DNA of 64,000 nt from NCBI GenBank assembly GCA_037367355.1, contig CM074702.1:992001-1056000 (forward strand), in the 5' to 3' direction. Positions 1-11,762 of the stretch are shown piece after piece (position 1 is the first letter of the stretch; the number at the start of each line of letters is the position of its first letter). The translations under genes and the position numbers were made by a program. Source of the DNA: Neoscytalidium dimidiatum. Its lineage: Eukaryota > Ascomycota > Dothideomycetes > Botryosphaeriales > Botryosphaeriaceae. The notes under the pieces were generated by a model. That model was not told the origin of the DNA. It saw only the letters and a list, made by a program, of their open reading frames with translations, and did no database searches.

Positions 1-706
1 GGTGCTCTCTCGCTGCAGACCGCTTGTTGTGACTTGGAGCGCGCTCGCGCCCGCCCGCCGTCGCGTGCTCGCCGCCCATCGCCCCGACCGGAGCAGAGCC
101 CAGCGCGGCCGCGTATGTAATCAGCCTGCCAGCGGCTGTCTGCCCGATGCGACTTGTGCTCTCGCCCGACTGGTGATCGTGCGCCCTGTGCCCTCGCCGC
201 CCTTGTGCCCTCTGCCGCGACCAGCGACCAGCGCCCAGCGCCTAGCAACAGCAGCATCCTCGGACCGCCGCACCCCCAAAGGTAGCCTGCTGGCCAGAGC
301 TGCTTGCAATCAGGCCTCTCGCGACCATCCACTCGCACTCTCGCTCGCCGCGCCGCTCAGCTGTGCTGCCGCCGCGGCCGGGCGCACAATCGCGCCACCC
401 CAACTGCCCGGGACAACCTCGATTCGCGCTGGAGCCTCGCCGCCCCCGGCTGCCTAAGCCTAAGGCTTCATCCCGCACGGAGGCAGCACTCACCACATCG
501 CCGCGCCGCCGCCAGCCCGCCCGCTCCCGCTCCTCCACCAACCCTGCGCCGGGCCCGGTGACGTCGCGCTCGCTCGCACCTCGCACCTCGCGCTCCACCC
601 ACGCTGCCCGCTGCCATTGTCACCCCCAAGCACCTGCATGACGCGGAGCCCAGGGCACTCGGCGGCCTCAGAACGCGACAACGCCGTTCGGATCAGCCTC
701 CAAATA
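1..706 (+). promoter_or_regulatory. 5' flank and leader of the F-box/WD40 gene
   Basis: GC-rich, C-rich stretch with short open frames in several registers and no recognisable protein. It lies directly upstream of the F-box/WD40 start at 707 and probably holds its promoter and 5' leader. A short upstream ATG at about 617 is in frame with the chosen start, so a 30-residue longer N-terminus is formally possible. I see no convincing TATA box. Confidence 0.4.
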
Positions 707-3417
707 ATGGCAGACCAGTCCGCAACACCCAACCAGGGTCCGTTCGCCTCGCAGGCCCCGTTCCTCCACGACTACACCAACGCCAAGATGGGTACCCCCT
801 TCAAGCTCGACGAAGGCTTCTCCGAGGATACGCGGAGCCAGAGCGAGGTGGACACCGCCATGCGCAGCGAGGCGCAGCTGTCAGAGACTGCTGAGGACAG
901 CGGCTCGCGCGTAACACCCCCAGGCTGGATCCTGAACCTGCCCGAGAACGAGAGAGCCGGTATGCTCCATGCCTGTGCTTTGACAAGGCTGCCCAACGCT
1001 GACACCCTCCAGAGCTTGCCCTCGAGATTCTCCGTTCGCTGCGCACTGCATCCATAGCGGCCATTGTTGAGCGGCTCAACTCCCGACTCCACCTCGACCC
1101 GGTTTTGCACCTGCCGCCCGAGATAACTTTCCAGATATTCTCTTACCTTGAGCCAGAAACGCTTCTGAGGACCTCGACGCTATCGAAAGCATGGCGTGGT
1201 CGCGCGCTGGACAGTCAGCTGTGGAAATGCATGTTTGGCGCAGAGGGATGGACGGCAAACATCCGCCAGATCAGGGCCTTCGAAGAACATGAGAAGGCGA
1301 ACAGGTCAATCATGAAAGACCGCAAATCGCGCGTGCGTGGCGGCGACGCTGATCTTGAGCGGATGCACACCAAGAAGCGGATCAGGGAGCGGCACTTGTT
1401 CGGTGACGGGTCCCTGAACGCACCTGTCGCTACCATGGTCGACGGCGATGCAAGGGATTGGGCAGAACAACATGGCGTTGTCGAAGCTGATGAGAGCCCG
1501 GCTCGCAGCGAAGATGGCATGCAAGATGTCGCTTACGACGTCCATCAGCCGGGACAGTCGCCGTCGGAGGAGAGGGTACTGGACCTTGCTCGTCGTTTGG
1601 AGTCACGCCCTCAATTTGCAATTGAGGACATTGTATCACCACCGCCTGCTGACATTCTATACCCTCCAATCAGACCATCGCTGATCCTGTCCTCGTTCGG
1701 CGACCCAATGGTCAACTGGCAATATCTTTACAAACAAAAGCGACGGTTGGAGGAGAATTGGAGCGCTGGGAGATTCACCAACTTCCAACTGCCCCACCCG
1801 TCTCACCCCTACGAATCTCATAAAGAGTGCGTGTACACCATACAGCACTCAGCCAAGCATGTCGTCAGCGGCAGTCGAGATAAGACCATCCGCATCTGGG
1901 ATTTGGAAACGCAGAGACTGGCTGTCGCACCGCTCACGGGGCACGACGCTTCTGTGCTCTGTCTGCAATTTGATGAGAGGCCAGAGCACGACATCGTGGT
2001 GTCCGGCGGTAGTGACTGCCACGTCATCATCTGGCGCTTTTCGACCGGACAGATGATCAAGAAGATGGAGCGTGCGCACAGCGAGTCTGTCCTGAACTTG
2101 AGGTTTGATGACCGATATCTTATCACATGTTCGAAGGACAAGACTATCAAAGTGTGGAACCGCAAACAGCTTCTGCCTACTGACAGAGACTATCCCAAGA
2201 TAAGCAACAGTGGAGCGCGCTTCCCCAGCTACATCATCAATATGGAGAAGGAAATGGAGAACCAACATCTAAACCTCAAGCCGCTCAAGGAATTCAGTCT
2301 TCTAATGACCCTCGACGGTCACAGCGCTGCTGTCAACGCCATTCAATGCTACGATGACCAGATTGTCTCTGCTTCTGGTGACCGTACGGTGAAGGTTTGG
2401 GATGTTCACACGGGAGCTTGTCTGAAGACCATTCCAGGGCATACCAAGGGCATCGCATGCGTTCAGTTTGATGGTCGTCGCATTGTGACCGGCAGCTCCG
2501 ATGAGACTGTGCGGATCTTCGACAGAGCGACTGGCGCAGAAGTTGCTTGTCTACGAGGCCATGCAAATCTCGTTAGGACCGTTCAAGCCGAGTTCGGTGA
2601 CATGCCCGGCAACGAAGAAGAACTTGAGGCCGAAGCTCGTGCTGTCGACCAACAATACTTCGAAGCCAGAGCAAGAGGCGCACTGACGGAGCTAACCCGC
2701 GAGGAGCGCCGCAGGCGGAATGCGGGATCGCGAGATCCACGTGAAATATTTGCATATGGCGCGAAGCTGCCGCCAGGGGGAGGTGGTAGCCGCTGGGGAC
2801 GTATCGTATCTGGCTCATACGACGAGAGTATAATCATCTGGAAAAAAGCCCCAGACGGGAAATGGGTTGCACATAAACGCCTTCTCCAGAGCGAAGCGGT
2901 TGCCAATGCTGGTGGAAGAAGACGGGGCCACGGTCCTGCTCCTGCGCGACTGAATCCTCAGTTACAGCAGCAAATGGCGGCTCTGACGGCGGCGTCACAA
3001 GCGGTGCAGGGCCAAATGCCACATCAGCAGAACGGCCTGCCGCCTAACCACCCGGCAAATGTACAGCAGATACAACAAGCTGCACAGCTGCAGCAGGCCC
3101 AGCAGCTGGCACATGCAGCACAGCCTCTGCAACAACCCCAGGGACAAGCAAACCAGCCTGCGAACGGGCAGCCACCTGCTCAGCCGGCGCATACCGGCAA
3201 CCAACAGCACGGTCATCACCATCATCACCATCATCATGTCCCCCTTGTAGGTGGTACTGTCAACCCAACAGGCAGCAATTCTCGTGTGTTCAAGTTACAA
3301 TTCGACTCGCGGCGCATCATTTGCTGCAGCCAGGATCCGACGATCGTCGGCTGGGATTTTGCCAACGGCGACCAGGAGATCATAGCTGCGAGCAGATTCT
3401 TTGGAGAGGGCTTTTAA
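707..3417 (+). CDS. F-box and WD40-repeat protein (SCF ubiquitin-ligase substrate receptor)
   Basis: Spliced model join(707..959, 1013..3417), 885 aa. The 53-nt intron has a GTATGC donor, a CTGAC branch point and a CCTCCAG acceptor. An F-box begins near residue 116 (HLPPEITFQIFSYL) and would bind Skp1. WD40 blades start near residue 354 (VVSGSRDKTIRIWD) and repeat as VVSGGSDCHVIIW, LITCSKDKTIKVW, VSASGDRTVKVWD and VTGSSDETVRIFD, with a further blade at GRIVSGSYDESIIIW. A Gln/Ala/His-rich low-complexity linker (roughly residues 725-820, with an eight-His run) separates the last blade (IICCSQDPTIVGWD) from the rest. Family knowledge: such proteins recruit phosphorylated substrates to SCF E3 ligases (Met30/Cdc4/Pof-type). 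Which orthologue group it belongs to is not settled, so no symbol is given. Start 707 was preferred because the N-terminal exon joins cleanly. Confidence 0.88.
960..1012 (+). other. intron in F-box/WD40 gene
   Basis: 53 nt, GTATGC...CTGAC...CAG. Removing it joins residues ending NERA to ELALEIL in one frame; without removal the first frame stops at 1057. Confidence 0.8.
3214..3237 (+). repeat. CAT/CAC microsatellite encoding poly-His
   Basis: Tandem CAT/CAC codons encode eight histidines inside the WD40 protein's low-complexity linker, next to Gln-rich stretches. It lies in a non-blade insertion and is likely length-polymorphic. Confidence 0.8.
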
Positions 3418-6224
3418 TGTGATGAATTTTGAAGAGAGCGCGGTGAGTGGAAGTGCTGTCGCCTTGTTAAGGTACCTAGACAAGGGCGATTAGCAGTAGG
3501 AATGGGTGTCAGGGGAAGAAAAGTGTGGGGAATCGTAATGCATATCCATCGTTTTCTACATTATACGGCCGCATTTCTATTTTTTTTTTTTTTTTTTGGA
3601 GTTGGGATTTAGGGCATGGCTTCTTGGATAAGGGGTTGGCAGGACGGAGCACGGAGTTACATTTTGGGCAGAGGGCTTCTGCCATTGTTGAGGAATCCTG
3701 TGTCAATTATTGGCGCAAAGCAGTAGGTGCATGGATGAATGTCTCAGTCCCATTCGTTCAGGGTCCACTTCCACTAGTGTCTCTCCTCTTGGCTTCGGAG
3801 TGCACATACGCAGTCTGCGCGAGTAATCGCCTCCACTCGTGCAGGAGGATGTATACAGCATCCGGAGCCGAGAAAGTTTTCCAGGGAGCCACCCGTGTCA
3901 AGGATACGGAGATAAAACCATTAAAGAGCCATTTTCCTCCTAATCGTCGAATATCCGTCGACGCGTGTGTGAGTGGGGTGTACATGTCCTGGATTTTTCG
4001 TCCGAAGGCCAGTTCGGAAGGAGTTTGGACAGAGGGCCCGGGCTCTCAACACCATGTACACACTCTGGCAATCACACACATAATGTGTCCCATTACTAAT
4101 GTGCGCCTGCAGCGGTTCGGTTCATCTCGCATATCCGGTGACAGTCTAAGGAACAACCTTGCGATTGGTGTGCCTGGGGCTTGGGAGTGTGCTTGAATGC
4201 GCAACGGGGCGTACCCCCTTTCGTCACCGCAACAACGGCCACGTCGTAGGGCAGCAGAGCTTTGGACCCGGCGGGGAGGATGGCCCTCCCAACAGCGCCC
4301 ACAGAAGGAGCCCCGTTCTCCAGCACTCCAGAAGGATGGAACCGAGACAGCTGGGTCGGAAGATGCCATGGGCTGGTGCCAGCCGGGGTGGCAGTTTCGG
4401 TACACGACGAGCCGGATGCCGGACGCCACTAGCAGGACAGACACGAAAAACGTCATCCAGGCAGGGTGCCGGGGGGCGCGCGCGCAGGATCTACCCGGAG
4501 CCTAACGCCGCAAACGCCGGATCGTCACCGTTTCGACTGCTTTTACGGGACTTTATCACACGTGGCCAGCGACGAAACCTGTCTGATAACTGCGGAGGGC
4601 AGCATTGCGGAGGTGGCTCACCGGCTGACAATGCGATCGGATCTCGAGACAGTGGGCAGTCTAGCCAGGCCCACGAGTCGGGACAGCAAAGCTTAAGGTG
4701 GCGGGTTGACATCACTTGAAGAGCCTCCCCCGCACCACTGGGTGCAGCAACCTTGTCCCTGATTCACGAGACAGGCTCGAAGAAATGCTTTAATCGCCCG
4801 TTTTCGCCGCGATCGCGCTGCGGTTGATTTCTACATACCCTACAGGCTCTGCGAAAACTACCGAGCTCAGCACGCATTGTTTTGAGATAAAGTACGCTAT
4901 GATTTACATGCTGCCGCGGCGCAGCCGCCTGTCGCATCTGCAGCAAATGAGGGCCGCAGCGATACGAAGCCGGGTCGCCTGCGCACTGACCCCTGGCCAG
5001 ACCCGGACCCGGGACCCCCATTCAGGCGGCGCGGTTGCAGTTGACTGGCCGTCGTCTTCAGGGCTGATGGGGCCGACCCTTGGCCCCCCGGTGCTTTTTC
5101 GCCCGCTTTCGACCAAACGGGGTCCAATCCGAAACGACAATGCGAATGCGAGAGGGTCGCTCTTTCGTGATAGCGCTGACGAGAGGTGTGACGATGCTGC
5201 TGGGATGCAGCAAGCTTAAAAAGAAGATGCGGTGATCGGTAACAGTGACTCGGTTACCTTTTTGCCTTCCGGCTCCGAGTACGATGGGCAAAGCGAGCAT
5301 GGGCTTGTGCGAACAATAGGCGACGCACAAGGATGACTGCGCTAGCATAGGGCAGTGGAGATGAATGTAGAACAACAAATTTCGTGGGTGATAAGGGAAT
5401 AGGGTCGAGGACATAAGAGTGAAATGAAATTTGTGGGAGAGTGGTTAATAATGATTCATCGGCGGCCCGGGACGTGCTGACCCGGACGAGCGACGGCGTG
5501 GGGCCTGAGGACACGCGTTGATAGGAAGGGGGCAGGCGATGGTCCGGCTTGGATGTCCGTGAGGCGTTTTTTGTTGCGGGCGGCGGGCGAAAGCTCGCAA
5601 GGGCTGCCAGATGGGAAGCCTGGGCTTATAGAACCACTGCAACACGGACTCGGAAGCCACTCGTCCGGGCACCGGGGGCGTACCCAGCGACGGGGCGGCC
5701 AGGATCAGCGCCAGGCGGCAGCTGCAGACGAAGATTCTGGCGTGGTTCTGGCAGTAGGGTGTGCGAGGTTGCGCGCCGCTGGGCGAGCAACAACCGAGAG
5801 GCACGAGCGTGGCGGAGCGGCCGCGGTGGGTGTAGAGATTGCCACTTGCGGGTTAGCGGCTGCCGGAGCACCCTCATTCCGCCATCCGGTTCGGATGCCA
5901 AGCGGCGGCCGATCGCGCACGTCAAACGCTGCGCCGGAGAGCCAGCGATGCCATCCCGAGACCTGGCCCCAGTGCGCGCGGGCGTAAGAGGCTCCCCTGT
6001 CCGTAGATGGCGTGTGTACATACAGGTTTTATCCCAATAAATACATTCGGCCTGCCGTGTGAGAGCCTTACTGTTCGCTACCCCAGATCCACCACCCTTC
6101 CAGAACCCTTCAAAGGCTCAGGCCGCACCTTTCATCCTCTCCACCTCTATACTACCCCTCTCTACTACTACTAATATCCTAATACTAAGGGAGGGCAACA
6201 AGCTCCCCTCGCCCCACCGCCGCC
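3418..6224. promoter_or_regulatory. 2.8 kb intergenic region upstream of the ABC transporter
   Basis: It contains a T-run near 3580-3597 and GC-rich overlapping open frames on both strands that resemble no protein and have no consistent splice structure. The last 100 bases before 6225 are C/T-rich and lead into GCCGCCATGTC. The unusual length suggests a complex promoter for the drug-efflux pump, but no specific regulator site was identified. Confidence 0.45.
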
Positions 6225-9200
6225 ATGTCATTCATGGGCGCTTTTGGCAGCAACGACAGCACCGAGCAACGTGCCGGTGCTCCTGCCCTGCGCAGCCAGA
6301 CCTCCAATATCTCTCGCGTTGAGCAAGAGGTCCCCTACGAGAGGAGCGAGGCAACCACATTGGCCACCACCCGGTCACGGTCCCAATCTCGCGGCCGCAC
6401 TGGCAATTCTCAGGCCAAGGAGGCCGCCGAGGACGAGAAGCACGGTTCTGAGGACACCGACAGCCAGTCTGAGGAAGAGCGTCTGCGTCAAGTAACTTCG
6501 CTCGCTCGCCAGTACACTAATGCATCGACCTACTCCGCCATTGGCAAGAATCCTTTCACCGAAGCCGAACCCAATTCGTCTCTGGACCCCAATGGCGAGC
6601 ACTTCAACGCACGCGCATGGGCCAAGGCTCTGCTACACATCAGGTCTCGCGACCCCGAAAGGTTTCCCGAGAGGACTGCCGGCCTTGCTTACAAGAACCT
6701 CAACGTTTTCGGCTACGGCAACGATACCGATTATCAGAAGAGTGTCGGCAACATTTTCCTCGACATTCCTGGCCTCGTGAACCAGGCGCTTGGCAAGGGC
6801 CAGCGGAGGATCGACATTCTCCGTGACTTCGAGGGCTTGGTCGAGGCCGGTGAGATGCTGGTCGTTCTGGGCCCTCCTGGGTCGGGCTGCTCGACCCTGT
6901 TGAAGACCATCTCTGGAGAGACTCACGGATTCAATATTGATCAGAACTCGTACATCAACTACCAGGGTATCAGCGCCCACGACATGCACAAACATTTCCG
7001 TGGTGAGGCCATCTACACCGCTGAGGTCGATGTTCACTTCCCCAATCTGTCTGTCGGCGACACGCTTTCCTTCGCTGCCCGCGCTAGAGCACCACGCAAC
7101 ACTCCCGGAGACGTTGACCACTGGACCTACGCCAATCACATGCGCGATGTTGTGATGGCTATGTACGGTATCTCGCATACTGTCAACACCCGCGTTGGTA
7201 ACGACTTCATCCGCGGTGTGTCTGGTGGTGAGCGCAAGCGTGTCTCCATCGCTGAAGCTACTCTTAGTCAGGCTCCTCTCCAGTGCTGGGATAACTCCAC
7301 CCGTGGTCTCGATTCCGCCAATGCCATAGAGTTTTGCAAGACTCTGCGCATGCAAACGGATTTGATGGGTTGTACTGCCTGCGTTGCCATCTACCAGGCT
7401 CCCCAAGCTGCTTACGACACCTTCGATAAGGTTGTTGTCCTGTACGAGGGCCGCCAGATTTTCTTCGGCCGTTGCGACGAGGCTAAGCAATACTTCGTCG
7501 ACATGGGCTTCGATTGTCCCGACCGCCAGACCACCGCTGATTTCCTTACGTCGATGACCTCCCCTCAGGAGCGTGTTGTGCGCCCTGGGTGGGAAAACAG
7601 GGTCCCTCGCACTCCCGATGAGTTTGCTGCCCGCTGGAAGGAGAGTCAAACTCGCGCCAAGCTGCTCAAGGACATTGATGAGTATGACAAGAAGTATACC
7701 ATCGGTGGTGAATATCTTGAGAAGTTCAAGCAGTCACGCAGGGCCCAACAGGCCAAGCGTCAGCGCGTCAAGTCGCCCTACACCCTTTCATACAACGGAC
7801 AGATCAAGCTCTGCCTGTGGCGCGGTTTCAAACGTCTCATCGGCGATCCCAGTCTGACCCTGACTCAAATTTTCGGCAACATGATGATGGCCCTTATTCT
7901 CGGATCCGTCTTCTACAACCTCGAGGACACCACTAACAGTTTCTACTCTCGTGGTGCACTCTTGTTCTTCGCTATCCTGTCTAACGCTTTCGGTTCGGCT
8001 TTGGAAATCCTTACTCTGTACGCTCAACGGCCCATTGTGGAGAAGCACGCCAGATATGCTCTCTATCATCCCTCGGCTGAGGCTTATGCATCGATGCTTA
8101 CGGATATGCCTTACAAGATCGGTAATGCGATATGCTTCAACCTGATCTTGTACTTCATGACAAATCTGCGTCGCGAGCCAGGAGCTTTCTTCTTCTTCCT
8201 GCTGATCTCGTTCGTTCTGACGCTTGTCATGTCGATGATTTTCCGTACGATCGCGTCCGTCTCGCGCACACTGTCGCAGGCCATGGCTCCGGCTGCTCTC
8301 CTCATTCTTGCGCTCGTCATTTACACTGGTTTCGTCATTCCGACTCGCTACATGTTGGGTTGGTCTCGCTGGATTAACTACTTGGACCCTATCTCCTACG
8401 GATTCGAGTCTTTGATGATCAACGAATTCCACAACCGCAACTTCTCTTGCTCGGTCTTTGTCCCCAGTGATCTCGGGGGGCTTGCTCCTAACTACGCGGG
8501 CATTGGTGGTCTCAATAGGGCCTGCAGCACTGTCGGCTCCGTTCCTGGTCAGCCCTTCGTGAACGGTGATGCTTATATCAACTCCTCGTTCGAGTACTAC
8601 CACTCGCACAAGTGGAGGAACTTGGGCATCATGATCGCATTCCTAATCTTCTTCTTCCTTACCTACCTCGCGGCCGCAGAATTCATCTCCGCTAAGAAAT
8701 CGAAGGGTGAAGTTTTGCTCTTCCGTCGCGGTCACATTCCCGCTTCGGCCAAGACTTCTCCGAATGACATCGAGTCTGGGGCTGCTGGCCGCGCTGCCGT
8801 TGGCGAGAAGACCGACAATTCCACTGCCATCATCCAGAGGCAGACTGCTATCTTCCACTGGGAGGATATGTGCTACGATATCAAGATCAAGGGAGAACCG
8901 CGCAGAATTCTTGACCATGTCGACGGTTGGGTCAAGCCTGGCACTCTGACTGCGCTCATGGGTGTGTCTGGTGCCGGTAAGACAACGCTTCTGGATGTCT
9001 TGGCCACTCGTGTTACTATGGGTGTCATCACCGGTGATGCTTATGTCGATGGCCGTCAACGTGATGCCTCTTTCCAGCGCAAGACCGGCTATGTTCAGCA
9101 ACAGGATCTTCATCTTCAGACTTCTACAGTCCGCGAGGCCCTGACTTTCAGTGCTCTCCTCCGCCAACCTGCAAACGTCCCTCGCGCGGAGAAGATCGCC

Positions 9201-10841
9201 TACGTTGACGAGGTTATCAAGCTTCTGGATATGCAAGAATATGCTGATGCCGTCGTTGGTGTTCCTGGCGAAGGTCTCAACGTCGAGCAACGCAAGCGTC
9301 TTACTATCGGTGTTGAGCTCGCGGCTAAGCCTCAGCTTCTTCTCTTCCTCGACGAGCCTACCTCTGGCCTTGACTCTCAAACCTCCTGGGCTATTTGCGA
9401 CTTGATGGAGAAACTCACTAAGAACGGCCAAGCCATTCTCTGCACCATCCATCAACCTTCTGCTATGCTGTTCCAGCGCTTCGACCGTCTTCTCTTCCTT
9501 GCCAAGGGCGGTAGGACTGTCTACTTCGGCGACATCGGCGAGAATTCCAAGATTCTGACCAGCTACTTCGAGCGCAACGGTGCGCACCCTTGCCCTGCTG
9601 AAGCCAACCCGGCTGAATGGATGCTCGAAGTCATTGGTGCGGCACCCGGCTCTCATACGGACATCGACTGGCATCAGACTTGGCGCGACAGCCCCGAGTA
9701 CAAGTCAGTCAAGGACGAACTCAGGCGGATGAAGGAGGAGCTTCCCCAGAAGACCCAGCCATCGTCTTCTGGAGAGAAGGCCAGCTACCGGGAATTCGCA
9801 GCACCTTTCTGGGTCCAGCTCATTGAGGTTACCAAGCGTGTCTTTGAGCAGTACTGGCGCACGCCGTCATACATCTACGCCAAGCTTGTTCTCGTTACAC
9901 TGTCCGGTCTCTTTGTCGGTTTCTCCTTCTTCAAAGCCAAGAACACGCAACAGGGTCTCCAGAACCAGATGTTCGCCATTTTCATGCTTCTGACCATCTT
10001 CGGCAACCTTGTCCAGCAGATCATGCCCCACTTCGTTACCCAGCGCGCCCTGTACGAGGTTCGCGAGCGCCCCAGCAAGACGTACTCCTGGAAGGCTTTC
10101 ATGCTCTCCCAGATCATCGTCGAATTGCCCTGGAACACGTTTGCTGGTGTCTTGCTGTTCTTCTCTTGGTACTACCCCATTGGCCTCTACAGGAACGCCG
10201 AACCGACCGATACGGTCACTGAGCGTGGTGGTCTGATGTTCCTGCTCATCTGGACCTTTCTCCTCTTCACGAGCACTTTCACCGACATGGTCATTGCCGG
10301 TATCGAGACGGCCGAGACTGGTGGTAACATTGCCAACTTGATGTTTATGTTGACTCTGATCTTCAACGGGTAAGTTGAATCGCCTGCCTATATTCTTCCG
10401 CAGTGCTAACACAGACGCAGTGTTCTTGCCACCAAAGATGCGCTCCCCGGTTTCTGGACGTTCATGTACTACGTCTCGCCGTTCACGTATCTGGTGTCGG
10501 GCATGTTGTCCACGGGTGTTGCAAACACGAGGATTGAGTGTGCCTCCAACGAGTACCTTGTCGTTCAGCCTATGAACAACCAAACTTGTGGAGAGTACTT
10601 GGACCAATACGCTTCGGTCTCGGGTGGTTACATTCTCGACCCTAGTGCCCGTTCCGACTGCCGGTACTGCTCGATGAGCCAGACCAACCAGTACCTGGCG
10701 GGTGTGGACATCTACTGGAAGGACGCATGGAGGAACTTTGGTCTCATGTGGGCCTACATTATCTTCAATGTCTTTGGCGCACTTGTGGTCTACTGGCTCG
10801 CTCGTGTGCCCAAGAAGAGCAACAAGAAGAAGCAGGAATAG
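6225..10841 (+). CDS. PDR/CDR-type full-size ABC-G multidrug transporter
   Basis: Model join(6225..10369, 10421..10841), 1521 aa, normal for fungal PDR pumps. Order is NBD1-TMD1-NBD2-TMD2. NBD1 has the degenerate fungal Walker A GPPGSGCS with Cys replacing Lys (about residue 215), a good signature VSGGERKRV (about 331) and a degenerate Walker B (LQCWDN). NBD2 has canonical Walker [10 protein letters not shown] (about 913), degenerate signature LNVEQRKR and Walker [13 protein letters not shown] (about 1039). This asymmetric pair of ATP sites is the hallmark of the PDR5/CDR1 group. Two hydrophobic blocks (about 530-790 and 1205-1500) form the membrane domains; a Cys-containing extracellular loop precedes the last helix, and the tail is Lys-rich (KKSNKKKQE). 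Expected role: ATP-driven plasma-membrane efflux of azoles and other hydrophobic toxins. The exact substrate and subgroup are not inferable here. Confidence 0.96.
10370..10420 (+). other. intron in ABC transporter gene
   Basis: 51 nt, GTAAGT donor, GCTAAC branch point, ACGCAG acceptor. It splits the Gly codon in [15 protein letters not shown], a conserved place in TMD2. Confidence 0.9.
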
Positions 10842-11762
10842 ACGAATGATGGAGGGTGATGGGTGACGTTTTATATTTCATGCTCTTTTTTTCTCGCTGT
10901 CGTTCTTCGTCTGGGACGCGAGGTTTTTATACACTGTACGAATTTTTAACGCATAGGCCCAGTTGAGTGGGCAGCTGAGACCAGCGCGGCGTTGGGGTTT
11001 CTTATGCTTCATTCTCAGAAATGTCCTTGTGATAGATTGATAGAGCCTTGGAAGGGCGGTGGATCTCTCCATACATACGTATATAAATAAGCGAACGAAT
11101 GATAAACAGTCTATTTGAGATTGCGAAACAAACAAGCTTGAAGATCGTACCCTCGCTTCGAAAGAGATCCGGGGGGGCCGAATGGAGGAAAGAGGGGTGG
11201 GGGGCGGAGAGAGATCAGAGGAGCCAGTGGTGAGTGGGCTAGTTGAACTAGAGATAAAGCGCTCACCGAGGGATGGCATCTGCGGAGCGTTCTCTTCCGC
11301 TACACCCCGAGACAGAAGCGGCTAGAGGACTGCCGGTGTGGTTGATGTAGTAAGGCTGAGTGTGGAAGCGCGCTAAAATTGGCAGGGCACACAGGGCTCA
11401 ATTCTGCGATCAGCGACAGCGGGGGGATTTGCCGACAGCTAAGCCTTGCGGGAGCCCCGCCGCCTGCCACTTAGCGCAGGGAGGCTCCTCCCTCGTGCCT
11501 CCGATTCAGCCCCCACTTCCCCAAATGACCAATGAGATCAGGCCTGTCCTTCAGCGCCGCCGTTCCTTCAGGATTCACACATTGTTGCTCGCGAACGTCA
11601 CGGACGCTAGTGTCTCTCGGTCAAACACCGTCGCGCCTGCCTTTATTAAACCCGGCCCTCTGGCATGCTTCTCTCCTCGGACATCCAACTACATCCGACT
11701 ACGCCCTCCTCACACCTCTACGCTCTGCATGGCGTAACTTCCCAACAATTACACCATCGGCG
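10842..11762. other. intergenic: ABC 3' flank and GRDP-gene promoter
   Basis: The first part (to about 11100) is T-rich 3' flank. The right part is GC-richer and leads to the GRDP-like start at 11763. An in-frame upstream ATG at 11532 exists, but the 77 residues it would add are low-complexity and look non-coding. CTTTATTAAACC near 11640 is a weak TATA-like element. Confidence 0.4.

Noticed and set aside
3525..4196. 223-codon frame downstream of the F-box gene
   Set aside because: Runs through a T-tract, has no domain character and no splice or start context.
4046..4456. 136-codon minus-strand frame with a hydrophobic start
   Set aside because: The signal-like N-terminus is followed by composition-driven sequence; no supporting exon or motif.
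8643..9674. 343-codon antisense frame in the ABC transporter
   Set aside because: Shadow of the biased NBD2 coding sequence; no protein features.
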